The translations under genes were made by a program, and so were the position numbers. This document shows positions 40,074 through 48,060 of a stretch of DNA of 64,000 nt, piece after piece. This stretch comes from Kitasatospora azatica KCTC 9699 (GTDB taxonomy: Bacteria; Actinomycetota; Actinomycetes; Streptomycetales; Streptomycetaceae): the NCBI RefSeq assembly GCF_000744785.1, contig NZ_JQMO01000003.1:2666001-2730000 (forward strand). Direction: 5' to 3'. The notes under the pieces were generated by a model that had not been told where the DNA came from, did not search any database, and saw only the letters and a program-made list of their open reading frames with translations. The first letter of the stretch is position 1, and the number at the start of each line of letters is the position of its first letter.

Positions 40074-40217
40074 CAACAAGGCTGAGCGAGAGTCAGCACC
40101 GCGCCCCGGCGGGTTCCGCCGGGGCGCGGTGCCGATACCCTGGCGCCGGGTAACCGATCTCACCACCATGTCGCGGCCGCGGCCGGCCAGCCCGGGCCGA
40201 GGGGGAAGCAGAGGACC

Positions 40218-41726
40218 ATGAGCGAGGACGGCAGCACCGGAGTGGACCAGTCACAGGGGCAGCTCCAGTCGCTGGGCAACGGCCGCTATGTGCTGCAGCA
40301 CCTGCTGGGGCAGGGCGGCATGGCCTCGGTCCACCTGGCCCACGACACCGTGCTGGGTCGCCCGGTCGCGATCAAGACGCTGCACACCGAGCTGGGCCGC
40401 GAGGCCTCCTTCCGGGAGCGTTTCCGCCGCGAGGCGCAGGCCGTCGCGCGGCTGCAGCACACCAACATCGTCACGGTCTACGACAGTGGCGAGGAAGTCG
40501 CCAGTGACGGCGCGACCGTGCCGTACATCGTGATGGAGTACGTCGAGGGCCAGTCGCTGCGCGACGTGCTGAACCAGGCGATCTCCGAGCACGGTGCGAT
40601 GCCCACTGAGCAGGCGCTGAAGATCACCGCCGCGGTGCTGGCCGCACTGGACGTCTCGCACGACCAGGGGCTGGTGCACCGCGACATCAAGCCGGGCAAC
40701 GTCATGGTGAACACCAAGGGCGTGGTCAAGGTGATGGACTTCGGCATCGCCCGGGCCATGCAGTCGGGGGTCTCCTCGATGACCCAGACCGGCATGGTGG
40801 TCGGCACCCCGCAGTACCTCTCGCCCGAGCAGGCGCTGGGCAAGAGCGTGGACGCCCGATCCGACCTGTACTCGGTCGGCTGCATGCTCTTCGAGCTGCT
40901 CACCGGGCAGCTGCCGTTCGACGGGGACTCGCCGTTCTCGATCGCCTACAAGCACGTGCAGGAGGAGCCGCCGACCACCTCCTCGCTGAACCGCGCGGTG
41001 ACCCCGGCGGTGGACGCGCTGGTGACCCGCTCGCTGCGCAAGGACCCGGCGCACCGGTTCCCGACCGCCGAGGCGATGCGCGAGGAGGTCGAGCGGGTCG
41101 CGTCCGGCGAGAAGGCGGGCGCCTCTCCGCTGATGGCCTCGCCGCTAGTGATCAGCGAGGGCCCGCGGGCCGCGCACCACTCCTCGCTGGCCAACTTCCC
41201 GCCGGTCTCCGGGGACATCCGCACCCCCACGCCGCAGGTCCAGCAGCCGTACCAGCCGCCGCAGGCGCCGCCGTACGGGCCGCAGACCCCGCCGCCGGCC
41301 GCCCCGTACGGCCCGCGCACCCCGCAGCCGTTCGCGCAGCCGGGCTACCAGACCCCGCCGCCGGCCCAGCCCGGCTACCAGACGCCGCCGCCGGCCCAGC
41401 CCGGCTACCAGACGCCGCCGCCGGCCCAGCCGTACCAGACCCCGGCCCCGCAGGCGTACCAGACCCCGCCGGCCTTCCCGCAGCAGGCGCACACCCCGGC
41501 ACCGATGCCCCGGCCGGTCGTCCCGCAGGCGCCGTACGCGCCGGTGAAGGCCAACAACAACAACGGCTGCTCGACCGCCCTGGTGGTGGTCGGTGTGATC
41601 ATCGGCCTGATCGTGCTGATTGTGATCATCATCGCCATTGTGGCCACCAAGACCTCGAGTTCCACCAGCCTGCCCGCACTGCCGACCGTGCTCTCCCAGC
41701 TCCAGACCGGTCCGGGGCCGAACTAG
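40218..41726 (+). CDS. Ser/Thr protein kinase with proline-rich linker and one membrane span
   Basis: 502 residues. Active kinase: glycine loop GQGGMA (31-36), Lys53 in VAIK, HRD at 154-156 with DIKPGN, DFG at 174-176, and GTPQYLSPEQ. Residues 310-445 are a Pro/Gln/Tyr-rich linker with three copies of a QPGYQTPPPA unit. A membrane span (ALVVVGVIIGLIVLIVIIIA, about 452-478) and a short external tail end it; there is no PASTA or sensor domain outside. Duplicate of the next gene in organisation. Substrates unknown; Bpa upstream is a candidate. Confidence 0.94.
   Translation: MSEDGSTGVDQSQGQLQSLGNGRYVLQHLLGQGGMASVHLAHDTVLGRPVAIKTLHTELGREASFRERFRREAQAVARLQHTNIVTVYDSGEEVASDGATVPYIVMEYVEGQSLRDVLNQAISEHGAMPTEQALKITAAVLAALDVSHDQGLVHRDIKPGNVMVNTKGVVKVMDFGIARAMQSGVSSMTQTGMVVGTPQYLSPEQALGKSVDARSDLYSVGCMLFELLTGQLPFDGDSPFSIAYKHVQEEPPTTSSLNRAVTPAVDALVTRSLRKDPAHRFPTAEAMREEVERVASGEKAGASPLMASPLVISEGPRAAHHSSLANFPPVSGDIRTPTPQVQQPYQPPQAPPYGPQTPPPAAPYGPRTPQPFAQPGYQTPPPAQPGYQTPPPAQPGYQTPPPAQPYQTPAPQAYQTPPAFPQQAHTPAPMPRPVVPQAPYAPVKANNNNGCSTALVVVGVIIGLIVLIVIIIAIVATKTSSSTSLPALPTVLSQLQTGPGPN
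41343..41432. repeat. Three 30-bp tandem repeats in the kinase linker
   Basis: Units start at 41343, 41373 and 41403. Each encodes a 10-residue Gly-Tyr-Gln-Thr-Pro-Pro-Pro-Ala-Gln-Pro unit; the second and third are nearly identical. The period of 10 codons keeps the frame. Confidence 0.9.
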
Positions 41727-41846
41727 GCCGGTCCGGCCCGGGCCCGCACCGGCGCATTCGGGGTGCGGGCACCGGAGGCGGTAGCGTTCTGGGAAGCGAA
41801 TCGAAAGGGCGACCGCGACCAGAGCGTCGGCCCGGGGCGAGGAGTA

Positions 41847-43604
41847 ATGGCACAGACGCAGCAGCCGGGCGATGGCGAGGGGGAGCACACGCCCTCCTCC
41901 GGCAGCGGCCCCGTCGCCCCTGACGACGCCGTCACGCGCGAGACCCCCCTGCCCTCCGGGGCCGAGGAGACCACCGCCGCCCGCGCGCTCGGCCAGCCGC
42001 CCGGCGCGCCCTACGGCGGCCCGGCCACGCCCGGCCGGGGCATGGCGGCGGCGCTCGGCACCCTCGGCGACGGCCGCTACCGGCTGACCCACCGGCTCGG
42101 CCGGGGTGGCATGGCCGAGGTGCTGGCCGCCCAGGACATCCGGCTCGGGCGAGCGGTCGCGGTCAAGCTGCTCCGCACCGAGCTGGCCCAGGACGAGGTG
42201 GCCCGCCAGCGGTTCACCCGTGAGGCGCACTCGGTGGCCTCGCTCAACCACCACTCGATCGTCGCGGTCTACGACACCGGCGAGGAGCTGCTCGGCGGCG
42301 AGTCCACGCCGTACATCGTGATGGAGCTGGTCGAGGGCCGCACCGTCCGCGAGCTGCTGGTGGCCGAGCAGGAGCCGCCGGTCGACCAGGCGCTGATCAT
42401 CATCGCCGGGGTGCTGGAGGCGCTGGACTACAGCCACCGGCACGGCATCGTGCACCGTGACATCAAGCCGGCCAACGTGATCATCACGACCACCGGCGCG
42501 GTCAAGGTGATGGACTTCGGCATCGCCCGGGCGCTGTCCGGCGGAGCCACCACGATGACCCAGACCGGCATGGTGATGGGCACCCCGCAGTACCTCTCGC
42601 CCGAGCAGGCGCTGGGCAAGCCGGTCGACCACCGCTCCGACCTGTACGCGGCCGGCTGCATGCTCTACGAGCTGCTGACGCTGCGCCCGCCGTTCACCGG
42701 GGACACCCCGCTCTCGGTGGTCTACCAGCACGTCCAGGACCCGCCGGTGCCGCCCTCCGAGGCCCACCACCGGGTGCCCTGGCAGTTCGACGCGCTGGTG
42801 CTGCGCGCGCTGGCGAAGAACCCGGACGACCGGTTCCAGAGCGCCGACGAGTTCCGCGCCCATGTGCAGCACGCGCTGCGCGAGATGCACGGCGCCGGGG
42901 GCGGCTACCCGACCACCGTGCTGGGCGCCGCCGGCCCGGGCACGCCGGGCGAGGGCACCGCGATGACCGAGCTGCTCGGCGGCCTGCCGAGCGAGCGGAC
43001 CACCGTGCTGCCGTACGGCGCCGCGACCCCGAGCTGGGCCGGTGGCCCGGGCGGTGGCGGCACCGGCGGTGGCGGTCGCCCCGGCGGCGGTGGCGGCGGT
43101 GACGGTGACGGCTACGACGACCGGCAGCCGCCCCCGCGCGGTCGGCGCAAGGCGCTGGCCTGGGCGGCCGGCATCGTGCTGGTCGCGGCGGCCGGGATCG
43201 GCGCCGCGGTGGCCGCCAACGGCGGCGGCGACCACAACGGCAACCCGACGGTGCCCAGCACCTCGGCCTCGGTGCCGCAGTCGCCGAGCGACCAGCCGAG
43301 CACACCGAGCGCCTCGCCCACCCCGTCGCCGACGCCGACCCGGACCCGGACGCCGAGTCTGCCGCCGACCGACTACCCGCCGCAGACACCGAGCCAGCCC
43401 ACCACCCGGTCGAGCCACTCCAGCTCGCCGACCGCCACGGCCAGCGGCTCGCCGTCCGCGACCGGCTCGGCCACCTCCTCGCCCACCGCGACGGGCTCGG
43501 CCACCGCCACCGGCAGTGCCACCTCGCCCACCAGCGCCCCGACCGGCAGCACGGGCGCGCCGCCGCCCACCGCCAGCACGCACCCGACGGCCACCGGCGG
43601 CTGA
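41847..43604 (+). CDS. Ser/Thr protein kinase with long external Ser/Thr/Pro tail
   Basis: 585 residues from the ATG at 41847 (GAGGAG two bases upstream). Residues 1-75 are a charged leader. The kinase has GRGGMA at 86-90, Lys107 in VAVK, HRDIKPANV at about 205, DFG near 223 and GTPQYLSPEQ. A Gly-rich linker leads to one membrane span (LAWAAGIVLVAAAGIGAAVA, about 434-455). The external tail is about 130 Ser/Thr/Pro residues with no folded sensor domain. It sits 120 bp after the first kinase and shares identical stretches with it, so tandem duplication is likely. Confidence 0.94.
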   Translation: MAQTQQPGDGEGEHTPSSGSGPVAPDDAVTRETPLPSGAEETTAARALGQPPGAPYGGPATPGRGMAAALGTLGDGRYRLTHRLGRGGMAEVLAAQDIRLGRAVAVKLLRTELAQDEVARQRFTREAHSVASLNHHSIVAVYDTGEELLGGESTPYIVMELVEGRTVRELLVAEQEPPVDQALIIIAGVLEALDYSHRHGIVHRDIKPANVIITTTGAVKVMDFGIARALSGGATTMTQTGMVMGTPQYLSPEQALGKPVDHRSDLYAAGCMLYELLTLRPPFTGDTPLSVVYQHVQDPPVPPSEAHHRVPWQFDALVLRALAKNPDDRFQSADEFRAHVQHALREMHGAGGGYPTTVLGAAGPGTPGEGTAMTELLGGLPSERTTVLPYGAATPSWAGGPGGGGTGGGGRPGGGGGGDGDGYDDRQPPPRGRRKALAWAAGIVLVAAAGIGAAVAANGGGDHNGNPTVPSTSASVPQSPSDQPSTPSASPTPSPTPTRTRTPSLPPTDYPPQTPSQPTTRSSHSSSPTATASGSPSATGSATSSPTATGSATATGSATSPTSAPTGSTGAPPPTASTHPTATGG

Positions 43605-43606
43605 GC

Positions 43607-43644
43607 GGCCGCCGCTCCACCGGCCGGCCGCCGCTCCACCGGCC
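43607..43644. repeat. Two perfect 19-bp tandem copies after a kinase gene
   Basis: The unit ggccgccgctccaccggcc occurs at 43607-43625 and 43626-43644, just after the kinase stop. It can form GC-rich hairpins between convergent genes and may act in termination. Confidence 0.85.
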
Positions 43645-43649
43645 GGCCG

Positions 43650-44747
43650 TCAGTTCACGAAGGCGTCGAGGACCTGCTCGTACTCCTGGCACCACCAGAC
43701 CGTCTGCGCGGCGGCGGCCGGGAAGAGCGGGTCCGCGCGCGGGTCGGCCCGGTGGTAGTGCCACTGCAGCATCCAGAAGTCGTTGAGCCGCTCCCACCAG
43801 ACCCGGTGCACGGCCGGCCGCAGCTCCTCGACGCCGGCACCGGCCGCCGCCCGGTAGCCGCGGGCGTAGCGGCGCACCCGGGCCAGGTCCAGTTCGCCGG
43901 TCACCGGGTGGTTGAAGATCAGCGTGGCGGCCCGCACCGCCTCCTCGGCGCGCGGGCGCACCCGCAGCCGGTCCCAGTCGAGCACGGCCGCCGGCTGTCC
44001 GTCCCGGTACAGCAGGTTGAGCCCGTGGAAGTCGCCGTGCACCCAGCCGCAGCGCCCGAAGGCGGTGTCGGCGGGGCGTCGGTGCCGGTGCGCGGCCAGC
44101 AGGTCGAGCCGTTCGGCCAGTCGCCGTTCGGCCAGCCGGTCGAAGGCGCGGTACGGGCGCTGCCGGGTGGCCAGCCGGCGCAGTTCGGTGATCAGCTCGG
44201 CGGTCGCGGCCGGATCGGCGGTGGCCAGCGCGAGCGGCTGTGTGACGGGGGCGCAGACCTGGGCGAGTGCGCCGTGCAGTCGGCCGAGCAGCGCGCCGAG
44301 CTCCGCGCACTGCGGTCCGGTCAGCTCGGCTCCGGTGCGGTGCGAGCCGGTCACCCAGGGGTAGAGCGCGAACCGGCGGCCGTCCCGGTCGGTGACGGTC
44401 CGCCCGGTCCGATCGGCCAGCGGGGGCGGCACCGGCAGGCCGCGGGCGGCCAGCGCGGCGGTGGCCCGGTGCTGGGCGGTGATCGCGGCGGGGGTGGCGG
44501 TGGCCCGGTCCACGTAGCACTTGAGGAAGTAACCACCGGTGGTGGTGGTGATCCGGTAGCCGCGGTTGAGCAGCCCCTCGGCCACCGGCTCGACGGTGAG
44601 CAGCCGGCCGGCCCGGTAGCCGCGCAGCAGCTGGGAGATCACCTCCACCGGGACCGGTGGGCTGAGGGTGCCGACCGGTGGTGCGGTGCGGTCCGGGCCG
44701 TCGTTCTGGAAGATCGTCGTCGTCGCGACAATCTGACTCTCTGTCAC
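43650..44747 (-). CDS. APH/ChoK-type phosphotransferase
   Basis: 365 residues. Aminoglycoside phosphotransferase fold: GYRITTTTGGYFLKCYVDRA (the nucleotide lysine), WVHGDFHGLNLLYRDGQPAA (catalytic HGDFH...N) and VLDWDRLRVRPRAEEAV (DxD metal site). The acceptor is not predictable; it resembles spectinomycin- or homoserine-kinase-like members more than resistance enzymes. GTG start with a -10 box TACGAT eight nt upstream and no ribosome site. Convergent with the kinase gene pair. Confidence 0.85.
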   Translation of the reverse strand: MTESQIVATTTIFQNDGPDRTAPPVGTLSPPVPVEVISQLLRGYRAGRLLTVEPVAEGLLNRGYRITTTTGGYFLKCYVDRATATPAAITAQHRATAALAARGLPVPPPLADRTGRTVTDRDGRRFALYPWVTGSHRTGAELTGPQCAELGALLGRLHGALAQVCAPVTQPLALATADPAATAELITELRRLATRQRPYRAFDRLAERRLAERLDLLAAHRHRRPADTAFGRCGWVHGDFHGLNLLYRDGQPAAVLDWDRLRVRPRAEEAVRAATLIFNHPVTGELDLARVRRYARGYRAAAGAGVEELRPAVHRVWWERLNDFWMLQWHYHRADPRADPLFPAAAAQTVWWCQEYEQVLDAFVN

Positions 44748-44755
44748 GCCCGATG

Positions 44756-44761
44756 ATCGTA
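44756..44761 (-). promoter_or_regulatory. -10 element of the APH-type gene (leaderless-type)
   Basis: On the minus strand TACGAT, 8 nt before the GTG at 44747. Confidence 0.55.
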
Positions 44762-44902
44762 GCGCCGCGAAGTGATCACGGGCTGGTTGGCGGAAATTGT
44801 CCGCTAGTGAGCGGCGTGGTGCCGTCCATGATCGCTTACGCTGCGTGAACTGTCCTGCCCGGTGGGGGAATCAGTGCCGGTCAGAGCTGTCGGCACGCTC
44901 CG

Positions 44903-45562
44903 TCAGTACTGGCCGGTGCGGGGCAGTCGGGCGACATAGGCGGCCGCCTGGGTGCGCCGTGCCATGCCCATTTTGGCCAGCAGGCTGGAGACGTAGTTCT
45001 TCACCGTCTTCTCGGCCAGGTGCAGCTCGTTGCCGATCTGCCGGTTGGTCATCCCCTCGCCGATCAGGTCCAGGATCCGCCGCTCCTGCTTGGTGAGCTG
45101 GGCGAGCTTCTCGTCCTCCTGCTCGCCGCCGGCGCGCAGCCGCTCCAGCACCCGGCTGGTGGCCACCGGATCGAGCAGCGACTTGCCGGCCGCCACGTCG
45201 CGCACCGCGGAGAGCAGGTCGGTGCCGCGGATCGCCTTGAGCACGTAGCCCGAGGCCCCGGCCATGATCGAGTCGAAGAGCGCCTCGTCGTCGGAGAAGG
45301 AGGTGAGCATCAGGCAGCGGATCTCGGGGCGGCGGGAGCGGATCTCCCGGCAGACCTCCACGCCGTTGCCGTCGGGCAGCCGCACGTCCAGCACCGCGAC
45401 GTCGGGGTTGACCGCCGGGATCCGGCTGAGCGCCTCGGCGGCGGTGCCGGCCTCGCCGACCACCTCGATGTCCGGCTCGACCGAGAGGAGCTCATGGACA
45501 CCGCGGCGGACCACCTCGTGATCGTCCAGCAGGAAAACCCTGATTTGCCCGTTTCCAGTCAT
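44903..45562 (-). CDS. NarL/FixJ-type response regulator (DevR-like)
   Basis: 219 residues from the ATG at 45562 with GGGAGC upstream. The receiver has IRVFLLDDHEVVRRG (acidic pair), PDVAVLDVRLPDG (phospho-acceptor Asp), LMLTSFSDDEALFDSI and GYVLKAI (Lys). The LuxR-type helix-turn-helix is at about 150-210 (LTKQERRILDLIGEGMTNRQ, IGNELHLAEKTVKNYVSSLL). This pattern is close to mycobacterial DevR/DosR. No sensor kinase gene is next to it, so the partner is elsewhere. It is divergent from the bkd operon and may control it. Confidence 0.93.
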   Translation of the reverse strand: MTGNGQIRVFLLDDHEVVRRGVHELLSVEPDIEVVGEAGTAAEALSRIPAVNPDVAVLDVRLPDGNGVEVCREIRSRRPEIRCLMLTSFSDDEALFDSIMAGASGYVLKAIRGTDLLSAVRDVAAGKSLLDPVATSRVLERLRAGGEQEDEKLAQLTKQERRILDLIGEGMTNRQIGNELHLAEKTVKNYVSSLLAKMGMARRTQAAAYVARLPRTGQY

Positions 45563-45742
45563 TGGCAAATGCTCCCATATCGGCGTAGAGAAGACGTATC
45601 GCCCGCACTGGCCGGTCACACAATCTGTCCGGCGAACCCCCTTACGCGAAACGCGCCGCCCGGATAGCGTGCGCAGGTGTCCTGTCGGCCCCACCCCGGA
45701 GCGAGCATGGAGCCCGGGCCGACCCCACCCAGGTCGGAAGAA

Positions 45743-45756
45743 CTAGGACGTCCTAG
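45743..45756. promoter_or_regulatory. 14-bp palindrome in the bkdA upstream region
   Basis: CTAGGACGTCCTAG, perfect, about 165 bp before bkdA. The gap of 360 bp (45563-45922) between the response regulator and bkdA holds no gene; it must carry both promoters. The palindrome is its clearest signal and a candidate operator. Confidence 0.5.
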
Positions 45757-45922
45757 CGCAGGCGCGCCAAGAGCGCCCGCTGGGTAACGTTCTCGTGGGA
45801 CGCCGTCGGAAAAGGATCACCACCTGCCGCGTATTCGGCGCGCACACCCCGCGTGCCGTGCGAGGAGGTGACCGGACCGGTCACCGGCGACCCCGGGCGG
45901 CCGGACAGACCGAGGAGTGAAC

Positions 45923-47068
45923 GTGACCGTCAAAAGCACGTCGAGGGCGCGCAAGAAGGCCGCCCCCGGCGTCACCGACAGCCTCCGCACGGGGAAGGAC
46001 GCCCCTGCCGAGCTCGTCCAGCTGCTCACCCCCGAGGGTGAGCGGGTGGAACACCCGGACTTCCCGCTGACCGTCACCCCCGACGAGCTGCGCTCCCTCT
46101 ACCGGGACCTGGTCCTGGTGCGTCGCTTCGACGCCGAGGCCACCGCGCTGCAGCGCCAGGGAGAGCTGGGCCTGTGGGCCTCGCTGCTCGGCCAGGAGGC
46201 GGCCCAGGTCGGCAGCGGCCGCGCGATGCGCGAGAAGGACTACGCCTTCCCGACCTACCGCGAGCACGGCGTCGCCTGGTGCCGCGGGGTGGACCCGCTC
46301 AACCTGCTCGGGATGTTCCGCGGCGTGAACCACGGCGGCTGGGACCCGAACGAGAAGAACTTCCACCTCTACACCATCGTGATCGGCTCGCAGACGCTGC
46401 ACGCGACCGGCTACGCGATGGGCATCACCAAGGACGGCGCGGAGGACGCGGTGATCGCCTACTTCGGCGACGGCGCCTCCAGCCAGGGCGATGTCAACGA
46501 GGCCTTCACCTTCGCCTCGGTCTACAACGCGCCGGTGGTCTTCTTCTGCCAGAACAACCAGTGGGCGATCTCCGAGCCGACCACCAACCAGACGAAGATC
46601 CCGCTCTACCGGCGGGCCGCCGGCTTCGGCTTCCCCGGTGTCCGGGTGGACGGCAACGACGTGCTGGCCTGCCTGGCGGTCACCCGCTGGGCGCTGGACC
46701 ACGCCCGTACCGGCAGTGGCCCGGTGCTGATCGAGGCCTTCACCTACCGGATGGGCGCGCACACCACCTCGGACGACCCGACCCGCTACCGCGCGACCGA
46801 GGAGACCGAGGCCTGGAAGGCCAAGGACCCGATCTCCCGGCTCAAGGCGCACCTGGAGCGCGAGGGCCTGGCCGACGAGGAGTTCTTCGCCGCGGTGGAC
46901 GCCGAGAGCGAGACCCTGGGCCTGCGGGTGCGCGAGGGCGTGCGCTCGATGCCGGACCCGGACCCGACCCTGATCTTCGACCACGTGTACGCCGAGCCGC
47001 ACGCCCTGGTGGCCGAGGAACGGGCCGAGTACGTGGCGTACGCGCAGTCCTTCGAGGGTGGGGAGTAG
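45923..47068 (+). CDS. bkdA: Branched-chain 2-oxoacid dehydrogenase E1 alpha subunit
   Basis: 381 residues from the GTG at 45923, five bases after GAGGAG; a GTG at 45917 overlaps that ribosome site. The thiamine diphosphate motif is FGDGASSQGDVNEAF...FFCQNNQWAIS, at about 190-220. The loop FTYRMGAHTTSDDPTRYR is like that of branched-chain E1 alpha. With E1 beta and E2 it makes acyl-CoA from branched-chain or pyruvate-like 2-oxo acids, which supplies starter units for branched fatty acids. Pyruvate remains a possible substrate. First gene of a three-gene operon. Confidence 0.93.
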   Translation: MTVKSTSRARKKAAPGVTDSLRTGKDAPAELVQLLTPEGERVEHPDFPLTVTPDELRSLYRDLVLVRRFDAEATALQRQGELGLWASLLGQEAAQVGSGRAMREKDYAFPTYREHGVAWCRGVDPLNLLGMFRGVNHGGWDPNEKNFHLYTIVIGSQTLHATGYAMGITKDGAEDAVIAYFGDGASSQGDVNEAFTFASVYNAPVVFFCQNNQWAISEPTTNQTKIPLYRRAAGFGFPGVRVDGNDVLACLAVTRWALDHARTGSGPVLIEAFTYRMGAHTTSDDPTRYRATEETEAWKAKDPISRLKAHLEREGLADEEFFAAVDAESETLGLRVREGVRSMPDPDPTLIFDHVYAEPHALVAEERAEYVAYAQSFEGGE

Positions 47069-47075
47069 TCCGACC

Positions 47076-48047
47076 ATGTCCAAGCTCACCATGTCGAAGG
47101 CCATCAACGAGGGCCTGCGCAACTGCCTGGAGACCGACCCCAAGACCCTGATCATGGGCGAGGACGTCGGAAAGCTCGGCGGCGTCTTCCGGGTCACCGA
47201 CGGCCTGCAGAAGGACTTCGGCGAGGACCGGGTGATCGACACCCCGCTCGCCGAGTCCGGCATCGTCGGCACCGCGATCGGCCTCGCGCTGCGCGGCTAC
47301 CGGCCGATCGTGGAGATCCAGTTCGACGGCTTCGTCTACCCGGCCTTCGACCAGATCGTCACCCAGCTGGCCAAGATGCACGCCCGCGCGCTCGGCCACA
47401 TCAAGCTGCCGGTCACCATCCGGATCCCGTACGCGGGTGGCATCGGCGCCGTCGAGCACCACAGCGAGTCGCACGAGGCGTACTTCGCGCACACCGCGGG
47501 CCTGCGGGTGGTCACCCCGTCCAACCCGGACGACGCGTACTGGATGCTGCGTCAGTCGGTGGAGTCCGACGACCCGGTGATCTTCCTCGAGCCGAAGGCC
47601 CGTTACTGGGACAAGGCCGAGCTCAGCGCGGCCCCCGCGCTGGACCTGCACGCCGCGAAGGTGGTCCGCCCGGGCACCGACCTGACCCTGCTCGCCTACG
47701 GGCCGATGGTGAAGACCTGCCTGGAGGCCGCCACGGCCGCCGAGCAGGACGGGCACCGGATCGAGGTGGTCGACCTGCGCTCGCTCTCGCCGATCGACTT
47801 CGCCACCCTGGAGGAGTCGGTCAAGCGGACCGGCCGGGCCGTGGTGGTGCACGAGGCACCGGTCTTCATGGGCATGGGCGCCGAGCTGGCCGCCCGGCTC
47901 ACCGAGAAGTGCTTCTACCACCTGGAGGCGCCGGTCCTGCGGGTCGGCGGCTACCACGCGCCGTACCCGCCGTCCCGGGTCGAGGAGCAGTTCCTGCCCG
48001 ACCTGGACCGGGTGCTGGACGCCGTCGACCGCGCGCTGGCGTTCTGA
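47076..48047 (+). CDS. bkdB: 2-oxoacid dehydrogenase E1 beta subunit
   Basis: 323 residues from the ATG at 47076, 7 bp after bkdA. Transketolase-type: TMSKAINEGLRNCLETDPKT, IMGEDVGKLGGVFRVTDGLQ, DTPLAESGIVGTAIGLALRG, IVEIQFDGFVYPAFDQI and VEHHSESHEAYFAHTAGLRV. The C-terminal domain has LTLLAYGPMVKTCLEAA and RVGGYHAPYPPSRVEEQFLP. It forms an alpha2beta2 E1 with BkdA. The last line is typical for the branched-chain and actinobacterial subgroup. Confidence 0.95.
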   Translation: MSKLTMSKAINEGLRNCLETDPKTLIMGEDVGKLGGVFRVTDGLQKDFGEDRVIDTPLAESGIVGTAIGLALRGYRPIVEIQFDGFVYPAFDQIVTQLAKMHARALGHIKLPVTIRIPYAGGIGAVEHHSESHEAYFAHTAGLRVVTPSNPDDAYWMLRQSVESDDPVIFLEPKARYWDKAELSAAPALDLHAAKVVRPGTDLTLLAYGPMVKTCLEAATAAEQDGHRIEVVDLRSLSPIDFATLEESVKRTGRAVVVHEAPVFMGMGAELAARLTEKCFYHLEAPVLRVGGYHAPYPPSRVEEQFLPDLDRVLDAVDRALAF

Positions 48048-48060
48048 GAGGAGTGAGTCC

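Noticed and set aside
44790..44804. Small hairpin GCGGA-AATTG-TCCGC between the APH-type and response regulator genes
   Set aside because: Only a 5-bp stem; too weak to call a terminator.
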